Positions 51,221 to 59,386 of a stretch of DNA of 64,000 bases are shown one piece after another. Under the pieces are notes generated by a model. That model was not told where the DNA came from and ran no database searches. It saw only the letters and a list, made by a program, of their open reading frames with translations. The stretch covers positions 2,666,001 through 2,730,000 of the forward strand of contig NZ_CP011047.1 of assembly GCF_000982825.1 (NCBI RefSeq), read 5' to 3'. Origin of the DNA: Cronobacter sakazakii (GTDB taxonomy: Bacteria > Pseudomonadota > Gammaproteobacteria > Enterobacterales > Enterobacteriaceae). The translations under genes and the position numbers were made by a program. The stretch's first letter is position 1. Every line of letters begins with the position of its first letter.

Positions 51221-51307
51221 GCCCGGGTGGTGAAATCGGTAGACACAAGGGATTTAAAATCCCTCGGCGTTCGCGCTGTGCGGGTTCAAGTCCCGCCCCG
51301 GGCACCA
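51221..51307 (+). tRNA. leuZ: tRNA-Leu (TAA)
   Basis: These 87 bases have acceptor GCCCGGG/CCCGGGC, a long variable arm, anticodon TAA at 51255-51257 and encoded CCA. It is the third gene of the cluster. No second copy of its 3' end is visible nearby, so no integrated element is attached here. Confidence 0.97.
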
Positions 51308-51350
51308 TGGGAAAGACAAGAATAATCAAAGCAATAAGCAGTGTCGTGCA

Positions 51351-51374
51351 AACCACCTTCGGGTGGTTTTTTAT
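51351..51374 (+). terminator. tRNA cluster intrinsic terminator
   Basis: The stem AACCACC/GGTGGTT with a TTCG tetraloop is followed by a T-run. It lies 43 bases after tRNA-Leu. Confidence 0.92.
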
Positions 51375-51559
51375 TTTGTCGCGCCGTTTCCTGACATCTT
51401 TCCTGACATCATTTCTCGTTTTTTCCTGAGCGGCCACGGCGTCATCACGCTGATTCTTAATGTATTTAACTTAAGCGCACATCCTGAACACCATCACACT
51501 TCGCTAATAAATTAATCAATCACGATATATCATGTATCTGTTTTTCCATTCTGCTGCTA

Positions 51560-51750
51560 CGTTTTAATAGCACCCCATCATGGTGCTCTCTACTCGCTGC
51601 AATGAGTTTTCCAGGTCAGCGTTCAGCCCCACGGTTGAGCCATTCTGACGCTGACTCACACGGGGGAAAATCGTACCTTGCAGAATAAGGGCCAGGACGG
51701 CGCAAACCATAACAGACTGAGCCAGTCCATGAGGACTGGCTTCTTTTTCC
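51560..51750 (+). ncRNA. Candidate structured small RNA
   Basis: The stretch has AGCACC/GGTGCT (51569-51587), a long-range stem GTCAGCGT/ACGCTGAC (51615-51655) and a strong terminator GCCAGTCC-atga-GGACTGGC followed by TTCTTTTT (51721-51748). No ORF precedes the terminator. The start is undefined; I could not find a good promoter. This is not an RNA I recognise. Confidence 0.4.
51721..51748 (+). terminator. Orphan intrinsic terminator
   Basis: The perfect 8-bp stem GCCAGTCC/GGACTGGC with an ATGA loop is followed by TTCTTTTT. It can be extended by one A-T pair. It has no obvious upstream gene. Confidence 0.75.
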
Positions 51751-51860
51751 TCCCTCCCCGCACACCAAACTCTTTCCAGAAATACCGCCTGCCGAAATTC
51801 GGGGATTATGTCATCTGCCAGAAACGCTTAAGGTCAGTAAAAGATAACGAGGAAAAGACG

Positions 51861-52280
51861 ATGGAATATCAGTTAACGGGCACCGCGGATGAAGAACTCA
51901 AAGCACGCATAAAAAAACAGGTCGGGCTTTATAACGCAAAGCATATGACGTCTGATCCGCAGGAGCTGATCATCAGCGTCACCGACGCGCAGGGCAATCT
52001 GACCGCCGGTCTGACCGGGCGTAGCTACTGGGGCTGCCTGCATATCGAATTTCTGTGGGTCGATGAAAGCCTGCGCGGGCAGGGCACCGGCGCGTCGCTC
52101 ATGGCGATGGCCGAAGCAGAAGGGCGTAAGCGTGGTTGTAAACGGGTATTTGTGGATACCTTTAGCTTTCAGGCACCGGATTTTTACCGCAAACAGGGGT
52201 ATGAAATCTACGGCGTGGCACCCGATTATCGCGATGGTCACTCCCGTTTTTACTTCAGCAAAGACCTGAGCGAAAAGTAA
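51861..52280 (+). CDS. GNAT family N-acetyltransferase
   Basis: This 139-residue protein has the acetyl-CoA-binding motif A LWVDESLRGQGTGASLMAMAE (about residues 66-86) and motif B with FQAPDFYRKQGYEIYGV. The start at 51861 (MEYQLTG) is chosen for GAGG 8 bases upstream. The closest relatives in general appearance are small-molecule or peptide acetyltransferases; the substrate is unknown. Confidence 0.85.
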   Translation: MEYQLTGTADEELKARIKKQVGLYNAKHMTSDPQELIISVTDAQGNLTAGLTGRSYWGCLHIEFLWVDESLRGQGTGASLMAMAEAEGRKRGCKRVFVDTFSFQAPDFYRKQGYEIYGVAPDYRDGHSRFYFSKDLSEK

Positions 52281-52302
52281 AAGCCCCGACATTGGGGCTT
52301 TA
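52281..52302. terminator. Bidirectional hairpin between GNAT gene and tyrP
   Basis: The perfect stem AAAGCCCC/GGGGCTTT with a 6-base loop is directly after the GNAT stop and near the convergent tyrP end. The T-runs are short. Confidence 0.75.
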
Positions 52303-52308
52303 ACCTGT

Positions 52309-53517
52309 TCAGCCAACCTCGCGCAATACGCCTGCGCTAATCAAAAACTGTATAGCCACAATGGCGATGCCGCAGGCAAAAACCAGTGCCAGCGTGAGAC
52401 TGCCCCCCGCGACCTGCCAGCCTGCCGGGTGACGTTTACGGCTCTGCCAGGCGAGCAGGGAAGGGAGCAGCAGCGCCAGCACCGCCAGCGCCACGCCCGC
52501 ATAGCCGAGCGCCATGGCAAACCCCTGCGGGTAGAAAAGCGAGAAAGCGAGCGGCGGCACAAAAGTCATCAGCCCGCTCTGGGCGCGGCCCGCTACGGTG
52601 CGGGAGCGTTTAAACATATCCGCCAGATAATCAAACAGCCCGAGTGACACGCCAAGAAACGAGGTGGCGAGCGCCAGATCGGCGAAAAGATGCACCGCCA
52701 GCTCCACGTGCGGCGAGGCGACGACATCGCGCACCGCCTGCAACAGACCATTCAGGCCAGCATGAGTAGCGAGCAGGCCCATAAAGGTGTCTGACGGGAT
52801 GGCCCCCAGCGTGGCGAGCTGCCAGAACAGATATGCCACCAGCGGGATAGCGCTGCCGGTGATAAAAATCAGCTTAAGTTTGCGGACATCGCCCTTCATA
52901 TAGCTGACGATACTTGGCACGCTGCCGTGAAAGCCAAATGACGTAAAAATGACCGGCAGCGCGGAGAGCGCCAGGCCTTTTTCCACCGGCAGCGTCAGCA
53001 GATTCACCTGATGAATATGCGGCATCATCATCGCCAGCATCACGACCAGAAAAATCGTTTTGGCTGTAAACAGCAGACGATTGACCAGATCCACGCTGTG
53101 CGTGCCGATGCTGACGATAAACCCGCCCACAAGCGTAAACGCCAGCACGCCGGCAGCAGGCGTAATGGCTACGCCCGTCCACTGGCTCAGGCTTGAGGCC
53201 AGCAGTTCGCCCGCGCCGCTGATATAGGCCGCCGTCAGCGCATACATCAAAAACAGCATGCTAAACCCGGCCAACCACTGGCCAGGTTTACCAAGATAAT
53301 GCAACGCAAGCGTACCGAGCCCGGTCGATGCAGGCTGGTGCTGATAGACCTCTACCAACAACAGCGCGGTGTAGCACATCAGCCCCCAGAGTAAGAAAAG
53401 CAGCAGTGCGGTCACGCCAAAGCCAACGCCCGCCGCAGCCAGCGGCATCGCCAGCATCCCTGCGCCGATAGTCGTACCGGCGACGATAAAAATACTGCCA
53501 AAAGTGCGGTTCTTCAC
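52309..53517 (-). CDS. tyrP: Tyrosine-specific permease TyrP
   Basis: This 402-residue secondary carrier of the aromatic amino acid HAAAP family has about eleven membrane helices. It begins (GTG start) VKNRTFGSIFIVAGTTIGAG as in E. coli and includes VIFTSFGFHGSVPSIVSYM. It imports tyrosine with protons. The open frame continues 22 codons upstream of the GTG, into the promoter. A TyrR-type box lies upstream. Confidence 0.95.
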   Translation of the reverse strand: MKNRTFGSIFIVAGTTIGAGMLAMPLAAAGVGFGVTALLLFLLWGLMCYTALLLVEVYQHQPASTGLGTLALHYLGKPGQWLAGFSMLFLMYALTAAYISGAGELLASSLSQWTGVAITPAAGVLAFTLVGGFIVSIGTHSVDLVNRLLFTAKTIFLVVMLAMMMPHIHQVNLLTLPVEKGLALSALPVIFTSFGFHGSVPSIVSYMKGDVRKLKLIFITGSAIPLVAYLFWQLATLGAIPSDTFMGLLATHAGLNGLLQAVRDVVASPHVELAVHLFADLALATSFLGVSLGLFDYLADMFKRSRTVAGRAQSGLMTFVPPLAFSLFYPQGFAMALGYAGVALAVLALLLPSLLAWQSRKRHPAGWQVAGGSLTLALVFACGIAIVAIQFLISAGVLREVG

Positions 53518-53608
53518 GCGGTGTACTGTCCTGCAATCATCAACTGGAAATTTATGCTGCGCAGGGTAAAGAATTCTGTTCACGTCGTCAAATTGACGTT
53601 ACGTAGGG

Positions 53609-53626
53609 TGTAATTTTTTGTTTACG
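53609..53626 (-). promoter_or_regulatory. TyrR box upstream of tyrP
   Basis: TGTAAT-N6-TTTACG matches the TyrR consensus TGTAAA-N6-TTTACA at 10 of 12 positions. It lies 92 bases before the tyrP start. In E. coli TyrR represses tyrP with tyrosine and activates it with phenylalanine. Confidence 0.7.
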
Positions 53627-53754
53627 GAAGGGTGTGCAGGAAGATCTGCTTCAGCCGCTGTTAGCAGCGTCACAAAATAGAGGAAATGAAAGGCGGAGAG
53701 AATTAAAAGGCGGGAATAAAAACCGGTAATGACAGTGCCATTACCGGAAAAATA

Positions 53755-54252
53755 TCAGGGCTGAGCGTCGAGCGTTGCCAGCTCTTTATCGATGAAATAA
53801 AGCCCTTCACCGCTTTTACCTGCGAGGCTCAGTTTATCCAGCACGGATTTAAACAGTTTTTCTTCTTCATGCTGTTCGGCCACATACCATTGCAGGAAAT
53901 TAAAAGTGGGATAATCCTGCGTGGTCATCGCCACGTGCGCCAGTGCATTAATCTGGCGGGTGATCAGCTGCTCATGTTCGTACGTCGCCTGAAAGAGCGC
54001 ATCAAGAGACGCATACTCGGCAAACGGCGACGGCACAGCGTTAATGCGCGGGAAACTGCCGGTATCTGTCAGATAGTTAAAGAGACGCTGCATATGCGTC
54101 ATCTCTTCCTGCGCGTGGCGGCTTAAAAACGCCGCCGCCCCTTCAAAGCTGTGATAGCTGCACCAGGCGCTCATCTGCTGGTAAAGCAGAGAAGAATAGA
54201 GTTCAAGATTCATCTGCTCATTAAGTTTTTCAATCATATCTGGCTTCAGCAT
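53755..54252 (-). CDS. ftnA: Ferritin FtnA
   Basis: This 165-residue bacterial ferritin has the ferroxidase ligands Glu17, Glu50 and His53 (QEEMTHMQRLF), and the later Glu residues in QHEEEKLFK. It stores iron as 24-meric cages and is the main iron store in E. coli. It ends SLAGKSGEGLYFIDKELATL, close to E. coli. The yecH gene that separates ftnA and tyrP in E. coli is missing here. Confidence 0.97.
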   Translation of the reverse strand: MLKPDMIEKLNEQMNLELYSSLLYQQMSAWCSYHSFEGAAAFLSRHAQEEMTHMQRLFNYLTDTGSFPRINAVPSPFAEYASLDALFQATYEHEQLITRQINALAHVAMTTQDYPTFNFLQWYVAEQHEEEKLFKSVLDKLSLAGKSGEGLYFIDKELATLDAQP

Positions 54253-54513
54253 ATTATTCTCCGCGATAACAGGGGTAATTATCGCCGCACTATAATTTGT
54301 TATTAAACTGTTTGCAAAAGATAAAATTAAAAAATCGTGGCGTTAATAATGCAAATAGGAATTAAAGTCATTCATTAATTAAATGAGAATTATTATTGCG
54401 AAAAAAGAAATAAATAAGACGATAAGAATAAACGTAAGAAGGAAAATAACAGGGGGAAGAAAAGAGAAGCGTACGCACAGCCACCGCCAGGCGGCGGCAG
54501 CTGTAACGCCGGT

Positions 54514-54849
54514 TTACCAGCCGCTGACCGCGCGGTTATTGATGGTAAAACCCCGGCACTGATACTCCAGCACGATAGATTCCGTCATGCATTGCGTGCC
54601 GGTGATAACTGAACACGTTTTGACCGGCGCACCGTAGGCTTCCGCCACGGCATAGCCCCAGTCCTGGCACTGGCGGTTCGCCATAGACTGCGCGACGTAG
54701 TTATCGACTTTCGCATGTTGCAGCGGTTGTTCGCTGATACCGAGTCTCACGGTGCCGGTAACTTTACTGCCGCCAACCACTTCCGGCGTTTTAGTAATGG
54801 TGCAGCCGCTCAGCGCGAGCAGCGCGGTAATGAAAATGACCTTGCGCAT
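54514..54849 (-). CDS. yecR: Lipoprotein YecR
   Basis: This 111-residue protein has a lipobox ALSGC with Cys16 after MRKVIFITALL. Four further cysteines (ECQ/RQCQ, TCS, QCM, QCR) agree with E. coli YecR, a lipoprotein of the flagellar regulon. The start at 54849 is chosen to place the signal peptide correctly; longer in-frame ATGs upstream would spoil it. Function unknown. Confidence 0.83.
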   Translation of the reverse strand: MRKVIFITALLALSGCTITKTPEVVGGSKVTGTVRLGISEQPLQHAKVDNYVAQSMANRQCQDWGYAVAEAYGAPVKTCSVITGTQCMTESIVLEYQCRGFTINNRAVSGW

Positions 54850-55005
54850 CGGTGTTCTCACAAAGTTTGCCTTCATAACATCATGCCACGCCATAGCCTG
54901 TCGCAATCGCCTGAAAAGCCCCCGGATCACCCCGTATCCCGCGCTTTAGCAAAACGCTCACGCACCGTGACTTTAAATAATCACTTAAGTTTATTGTTGC
55001 AATGC

Positions 55006-55032
55006 TTAAGTTCTGCGCGCGCAGGCCGACAA
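55006..55032 (+). promoter_or_regulatory. Sigma-28 promoter of the chemoreceptor gene
   Basis: TTAAGTTC (55006-55013), 11 bases, then GCCGACAA (55025-55032), compared with the consensus TAAAGTTT-N11-GCCGATAA. It lies 108 bases before the receptor start. Co-regulation with the flagellar genes is therefore likely. Confidence 0.72.
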
Positions 55033-55140
55033 CTACGATACGGTCAGTCTTTATCTGTGACGTAAAGAAATGCAGAAAAGGCAGGGATGGGTACCGTCAT
55101 GTCTGCGCAGGGATGGCTTCTTCACACCAGGAATCAACAT

Positions 55141-56397
55141 ATGAATTTTATTCGCAATGTTAAAATCCGTGCGATGGTGGTATGGGGCTTGCTCTTATCC
55201 ACAATCGCCTGGGTGGGGGTTTCCGGAGCGACGCTCTGGTTTCTTCATCACCTGGAAAATAGTCTTACGCTGAATGCTGAACAGGCGGGCTGGGTCAACA
55301 CCGCGCAATGGCTGTTGAGTCTCTCCGTCGTGGGCAGTATTACCCTCACCATTCTGATGGAGCGCTACCTCTACTTCTGTCTGGTGCGCCCCGTTGAGAT
55401 CATTCGCGGGCACCTGCACGTGCTGGCAGACGGTAACCTTGAGGTCAAACTTCAGGATCTCGGCCGCAACTGTGTCGGGCTGATGGTGCCCTATATCCAG
55501 CGCATGCAGGATAACTGGGAGAAAACCGTCAGCGCCATTCGCACCAGTGCGGAAACCATTCGCAGCCATTCGGGTGAAGTCTCGGGCGTGAATACCGAGC
55601 TTTCCACGCGTTCGGAAGAGCAGGCGGCGGCGCTGGAGCAAACCAGCTCCAGCATGCAGCAGCTCAGCAGCACGGTAAAACTCAACGCCGAAAACGCGAG
55701 CCATGCCAGCAAGCTTTCTGGTAACGCCACGCGCACGGCGCAAGCCGGCGGAGACTCCGTGAAACAGGTGATGGAAACCATGTCGCGCATTTCCAGCAGC
55801 TCCAGCAAAATTGTCGATATCACGACGGTGATCAACAGCATCGCCTTCCAGACCAATATTCTGGCGCTCAACGCCGCCGTGGAAGCGGCGCGCGCGGGCG
55901 AGCAGGGGCGTGGTTTTGCTGTTGTCGCGGGTGAGGTGCGCAATCTCGCGAGCCGCAGCGCGCAGGCGGCGAAAGAGATAGAAACGCTGCTTAACGAATC
56001 GGTCAGCAATATTCAGACCGGCTCCGGCCAGGTGAAAAAAGCGGGCGAGGCGATGGATGAAATTCTGACTGCCGTGCGCCAGGTGAACGATATTATGGGT
56101 GAAATCGCCAGCGCGTCCGGCGAGCAGAGCGACGGTATCAGTCAGGTGGGCATCGCAGTAAAAGAGATGGATGCTGTCACCCAGCAGAACGTACAACTGG
56201 TGCAGCAGTCCGTGCTGGCGTCAAACGATCTGGAGCGCCAGGCCACGCACCTGACCGAAGTGGTTGGCCTGTTCCGCCTGCGCGGACAGACGGCACGCGC
56301 GACGCCTGCCGCTGCAGCGCCACTCGTGCGGCCCGCGCTGGCTGGCAGCGCCGCGCCAAAGGCAACAGCCACAGAAACCAACTGGGAAACCTTCTGA
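55141..56397 (+). CDS. Methyl-accepting chemotaxis protein without periplasmic sensor domain
   Basis: This 418-residue receptor has membrane helices near residues 11-33 and 52-72 and only about 20 residues between them, where Tsr-type receptors have about 150. A HAMP domain follows, then methylation helices (STRSEEQAAALEQTSSSMQQ) and the signalling tip FQTNILALNAAVEAARAGEQGRGFAVVAGEVRNLA. It ends in NWETF, the pentapeptide that tethers CheR and CheB. The start at 55141 has AGGA 8 bases upstream; the frame is open further. It could sense an internal or membrane signal. Confidence 0.9.
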   Translation: MNFIRNVKIRAMVVWGLLLSTIAWVGVSGATLWFLHHLENSLTLNAEQAGWVNTAQWLLSLSVVGSITLTILMERYLYFCLVRPVEIIRGHLHVLADGNLEVKLQDLGRNCVGLMVPYIQRMQDNWEKTVSAIRTSAETIRSHSGEVSGVNTELSTRSEEQAAALEQTSSSMQQLSSTVKLNAENASHASKLSGNATRTAQAGGDSVKQVMETMSRISSSSSKIVDITTVINSIAFQTNILALNAAVEAARAGEQGRGFAVVAGEVRNLASRSAQAAKEIETLLNESVSNIQTGSGQVKKAGEAMDEILTAVRQVNDIMGEIASASGEQSDGISQVGIAVKEMDAVTQQNVQLVQQSVLASNDLERQATHLTEVVGLFRLRGQTARATPAAAAPLVRPALAGSAAPKATATETNWETF

Positions 56398-56534
56398 CAA
56401 AACGGGCATGAAAGAAAACTGTGAGCACCACTCTATTTTTTAAAACAATATTTCATTTAATTTGAAAGTTTGTTTGGTGAATAGTATGGTTGACTCACAG
56501 TTTGCTATTCATAGCCTTTTCAGGAGAGAACCCA

Positions 56535-57173
56535 ATGAAAATTGCACTGATGATGGAAAACAGTCAGGCGGCCAAAAACGCGATCATCTATAAAGAGCTG
56601 AAAGCGGTGGCGGATGAAAAAGCGTTCCCGGTGTATAACGTCGGCATGAGTGATGAGAACGATCATCATCTCACCTACATTCACCTCGGGATTATGGCGA
56701 GCATCCTGCTGAATTCCAGAGCGGTGGATTTTGTGGTGACTGGCTGCGGCACCGGGCAGGGCGCGCTGATGTCCCTGAATATTCATCCGGGCGTAGTGTG
56801 CGGCTACTGCATCGATCCGGCGGACGCGTTCCTGTTCGCGCAAATCAACAACGGTAACGCGCTGGCGCTGCCGTTCGCGAAAGGTTTTGGCTGGGGCGCG
56901 GAACTCAACGTGCGCTTTATCTTTGAAAAAGCGTTTACCGGACGCAAAGGCGAGGGCTATCCGCCGGAGCGTAAAGAGCCGCAGGTGCGCAACGCGGGCA
57001 TTCTGAACCAGGTGAAAGCTGCGGTGGTGAAAGAGAACTATCTCAATACCCTGCGCGCCATCGATCCTGAGCTGGTGAAAACCGCTGTTTCCGGCGAGCG
57101 CTTCCAGCAGTGCTTCTTTGATAACTGCCAGGATAAATCGATCGAAGGTTTCGTGCGTGAAATTCTCGGCTGA
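56535..57173 (+). CDS. RpiB/LacA/LacB family sugar-phosphate isomerase
   Basis: This 212-residue protein has the family core VDFVVTGCGTGQGALMSLNIHPGVVCGYC with the catalytic cysteine and NNGNALALP. It is longer than ribose-5-phosphate isomerase B (about 150), with a C-terminal extension found in a separate enterobacterial subgroup whose substrate is unclear. AGGAGA precedes the ATG. It is transcribed alone. Confidence 0.85.
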   Translation: MKIALMMENSQAAKNAIIYKELKAVADEKAFPVYNVGMSDENDHHLTYIHLGIMASILLNSRAVDFVVTGCGTGQGALMSLNIHPGVVCGYCIDPADAFLFAQINNGNALALPFAKGFGWGAELNVRFIFEKAFTGRKGEGYPPERKEPQVRNAGILNQVKAAVVKENYLNTLRAIDPELVKTAVSGERFQQCFFDNCQDKSIEGFVREILG

Positions 57174-57189
57174 TAAGGCCTGATGAAAC

Positions 57190-57214
57190 AGCCAGCCCGC
57201 GGGCTGGCTTTTTT
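57190..57214. terminator. Terminator between isomerase and DHA2 exporter genes
   Basis: A near-perfect palindrome AGCCAGCC/GGCTGGCT with a 4-base loop is followed by six T on the plus strand. It ends the isomerase transcript. Confidence 0.88.
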
Positions 57215-58634
57215 ACGCCCGTTTGCCGGAGACGCTGTGGCCCGCGTGCGCAGCGAGGCGCAGCGTATCAAACATCCCCGCCAGGCTTATCAGGGCAATC
57301 ATTACGAACGCCAGCCGGAAACTCGCGCCCGGAATATTGGCGCTCAAAAAAGAGGTACTTATCACCTCGCCAAGCCGGATGCCGATAGCGCCCAGCGTCA
57401 CGCCAAGCCCCACGGCGAGCTGCGTGGCGGTGCTGAACAGCGTATTGGCGTAACTCATTTCGCCCGAAGGTACATCCGCAAACGCCAGCGTGCTGATGCC
57501 GGTAAACTGAATGGAGCGAAACACGCCGCCCAGAAAAAGAATCAGCAGAATCAGCCACACCGGGGTCTGCGGCGTCAGCAGCGCGCAGGCGAGCAGCGCC
57601 AGCACGTTCAGCAGGCCGTTAATCAGCAGCAGTTTTTTAAACCCGAGCCAGCGGATAAGCGGTGTTGTGGCAGGTTTTATCGTCAGGTTACCCGCGAAAA
57701 CCGCCAGCACCAGCAGCCCGGAGTGAAACGCGTCCATGCCGAAGCCCACCTGAAACAGCAGCGGCAACAGAAACGGCACGGCGCTGATCGACGCACGAAA
57801 CAGCGAACCGCCATACATCGTGACGCGAAAGGTCGGCACGGCCATCGCATCAAGGCGGATCATCGGGAACGGCGCGCGGCGAAAATGGCGCAGCGCGAAG
57901 ACCAGCGCCCCGCACCCCGCCAGCAGCAGCGCGCCTGCAAGCAGGCCGTTTGATTCGCGCGCGGCCAGCATCTCCATCGCGCACACCAGCGCCACCATCG
58001 CCAGCGCGGTGGCGAGAAAACCGGGCGTATCAAACGGGCGGCGAACGTCATCGTGATTATCAGGAATAAGACGCCAGGCGAGCGCCATCGCGATAAGCCC
58101 GGCGGGCAGGTTAATAAAGAAAATCCAGCGCCAGTTTGCATAACTGGTGATAAACCCGCCGAGCGGCGGCCCGATAATGGGCGCCACCAGCGCGGGCCAG
58201 GTCAGCGTGGCGATAGCCGTAATCAACTGGTGTTTGGGCGTGACGCGCAGCACCGCGAGACGGCCGACCGGCACCATCAGCGCGCCGCCCGCGCCCTGCA
58301 ATACGCGCATCAGCACAAACATTTCAAGCGAGTTAGCGAGCCCGCACAGCACCGACGCGCCGGTAAAAATCCCCAGCGCCAGCGTAAACACCTTACGCGC
58401 GCCGAAACGGTCGGCAATCCAGCCACTTGCCGGGATCAAGACCGCGAGCGTCAGCAGATAAGCGCTGATGCCAATATTCAGCGCGACCGCTTCGACACCG
58501 AAGGTGTGCGCCATCGTCGGCAGGGCAGTCGCTATCACCGTACCGTCGAGGAACTCCATAAAGAACGCGCCCGCCACCAGCAGCGCGGCGGGAGAGACGC
58601 CGCCTGCGCTGGCTTTCGCCATGTTCTGCCCCAT
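57213..58634 (-). CDS. MFS transporter, DHA2 family
   Basis: This 473-residue protein has about fourteen membrane helices. FFMEFLDGTVIATALPTM (motif D1-like), GWIADRFGARKVF (motif A) and RVLQGAGGALMVPVGRL (motif C/B region) place it with drug exporters of the DHA2 (EmrB/MdtD-like) group. The substrate is unknown. The N-terminal MGQNMAKASAGG may be shortened to the second ATG. Confidence 0.87.
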   Translation of the reverse strand: MGQNMAKASAGGVSPAALLVAGAFFMEFLDGTVIATALPTMAHTFGVEAVALNIGISAYLLTLAVLIPASGWIADRFGARKVFTLALGIFTGASVLCGLANSLEMFVLMRVLQGAGGALMVPVGRLAVLRVTPKHQLITAIATLTWPALVAPIIGPPLGGFITSYANWRWIFFINLPAGLIAMALAWRLIPDNHDDVRRPFDTPGFLATALAMVALVCAMEMLAARESNGLLAGALLLAGCGALVFALRHFRRAPFPMIRLDAMAVPTFRVTMYGGSLFRASISAVPFLLPLLFQVGFGMDAFHSGLLVLAVFAGNLTIKPATTPLIRWLGFKKLLLINGLLNVLALLACALLTPQTPVWLILLILFLGGVFRSIQFTGISTLAFADVPSGEMSYANTLFSTATQLAVGLGVTLGAIGIRLGEVISTSFLSANIPGASFRLAFVMIALISLAGMFDTLRLAAHAGHSVSGKRA

Positions 58635-58773
58635 ACCCGCTCCCTAAAATTTTTTTATAAAAATTAATCAAATTGCACAAGCGTTAAGTGCCGGAAATGA
58701 AAGCAATTTGTTAACATTCAGTTCATTTTCATTAACAGCGTGGCGTGATTTTAATCACAAAATGGTTGATTTT

Positions 58774-58789
58774 TGTGATGCGGGTCATA
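58774..58789 (+). promoter_or_regulatory. CRP-like site upstream of azuC
   Basis: TGTGA-N6-TCATA matches the CRP half-site consensus TGTGA-N6-TCACA at 9 of 10 positions. It overlaps a TATTAT -10-like box. The E. coli azuCR transcript is CRP-controlled, supporting this reading. Confidence 0.6.
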
Positions 58790-58841
58790 TTATTGGCGGG
58801 TAGCAACACGCTAACCAGAATGAATAAAACCGGAGCACGCC

Positions 58842-58925
58842 ATGAAACTGCGTAAAATCCTTAAAAGCATGTTTGAAAATTACTGCAAAACCTTCAAAGA
58901 CGTTCCGCCAGCCGGGATGTTCTGA
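58842..58925 (+). CDS. azuC: Small membrane-associated protein AzuC (dual-function AzuCR RNA)
   Basis: The 27-residue product MKLRKILKSMFENYCKTFKD...MF is almost identical to E. coli AzuC, an amphipathic inner-membrane protein that binds GlpD. In E. coli the same transcript also acts as a base-pairing small RNA (AzuR/IsrB). CGGAGCAC precedes the ATG and a terminator follows 4 bases after the stop. It ends FTGA where E. coli has one more residue. Confidence 0.92.
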   Translation: MKLRKILKSMFENYCKTFKDVPPAGMF

Positions 58926-58929
58926 TAAA

Positions 58930-58957
58930 AAACCTGCCGCTGGCAGGTTTTTTTATG
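58930..58957 (+). terminator. azuC terminator
   Basis: The stem AAACCTGCC/GGCAGGTTT with a 3-base loop is followed by a T-run directly after azuC. Confidence 0.93.
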
Positions 58958-59111
58958 TCCGCATTTCTTGTTATACCCGCCATTGCCTCGTTCTGAAACC
59001 CTTAGTGCTGATTTATGAAATGATGGTTCATTTTAAACCCTCCAGTGTACCAGGTTCGCAATTGCCGGGCTTTGCCGCTACTATGTGCGCCTTGACGCTA
59101 AGGAGAATGCA

Positions 59112-59360
59112 ATGTCCCAATCCCTCACTGCCGAAGATGAACTGGTTTCCGACGTCGTCGCCTGCCAGTTGGTGATTAAACAGATCCTGGACGTTATCGA
59201 CGTCATCGCGCCGGTAGAAGTGCGCGACAAAATGGCGAGCCAGCTGAAAAGCATCGATTTCTCCGGCCATCCCTCCGCCGATCCGGTGACGCTGCGCGCC
59301 ATTCAGAAAGCGGTGGCGCTAATTGAGCTGCGCTTCACCCCGCAGAACGAAGCGCACTAA
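59112..59360 (+). CDS. yecJ: DUF2766 protein YecJ
   Basis: This 82-residue helical cytoplasmic protein is close to E. coli YecJ: LTAEDELVSDVVACQLVIKQ, then AIQKAVALIELRFTPQNEAH. AAGGAG lies 8 bases before the ATG. The function is unknown. The azuC-yecJ-ftnB neighbourhood is kept, but three genes and a carrier are inserted before ftnB. Confidence 0.93.
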   Translation: MSQSLTAEDELVSDVVACQLVIKQILDVIDVIAPVEVRDKMASQLKSIDFSGHPSADPVTLRAIQKAVALIELRFTPQNEAH

Positions 59361-59364
59361 GCAA

Positions 59365-59385
59365 AACGGCCCCGACGGGGCCGTT
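59365..59385. terminator. Hairpin after yecJ
   Basis: The 9-bp stem AACGGCCCC/GGGGCCGTT with a 3-base loop lies between convergent yecJ and the LysE gene. The T-run is weak. Confidence 0.7.
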
Positions 59386-59386
59386 A

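Larger units (their letters stand above)
51308..51860. other. Region between the tRNA cluster and the GNAT gene
   Basis: These 553 bases begin with the tRNA terminator and then contain no believable ORF. Three hairpins and a second intrinsic terminator lie between 51569 and 51748. The GNAT coding frame is open upstream of its start, but that part looks non-coding. Confidence 0.55.

Noticed and set aside
51221..51860. Possible integrated element at tRNA-Leu
   Set aside because: No integrase gene and no second copy of the tRNA 3' end are visible downstream. The following genes are ordinary.
53518..53754. yecH between tyrP and ftnA
   Set aside because: The gene is present there in E. coli, but this gap is only 237 bases and has no fitting ORF.
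57183..58667. Long plus-strand frames over the DHA2 exporter gene
   Set aside because: Basic, low-complexity translations opposite a well-supported membrane protein.
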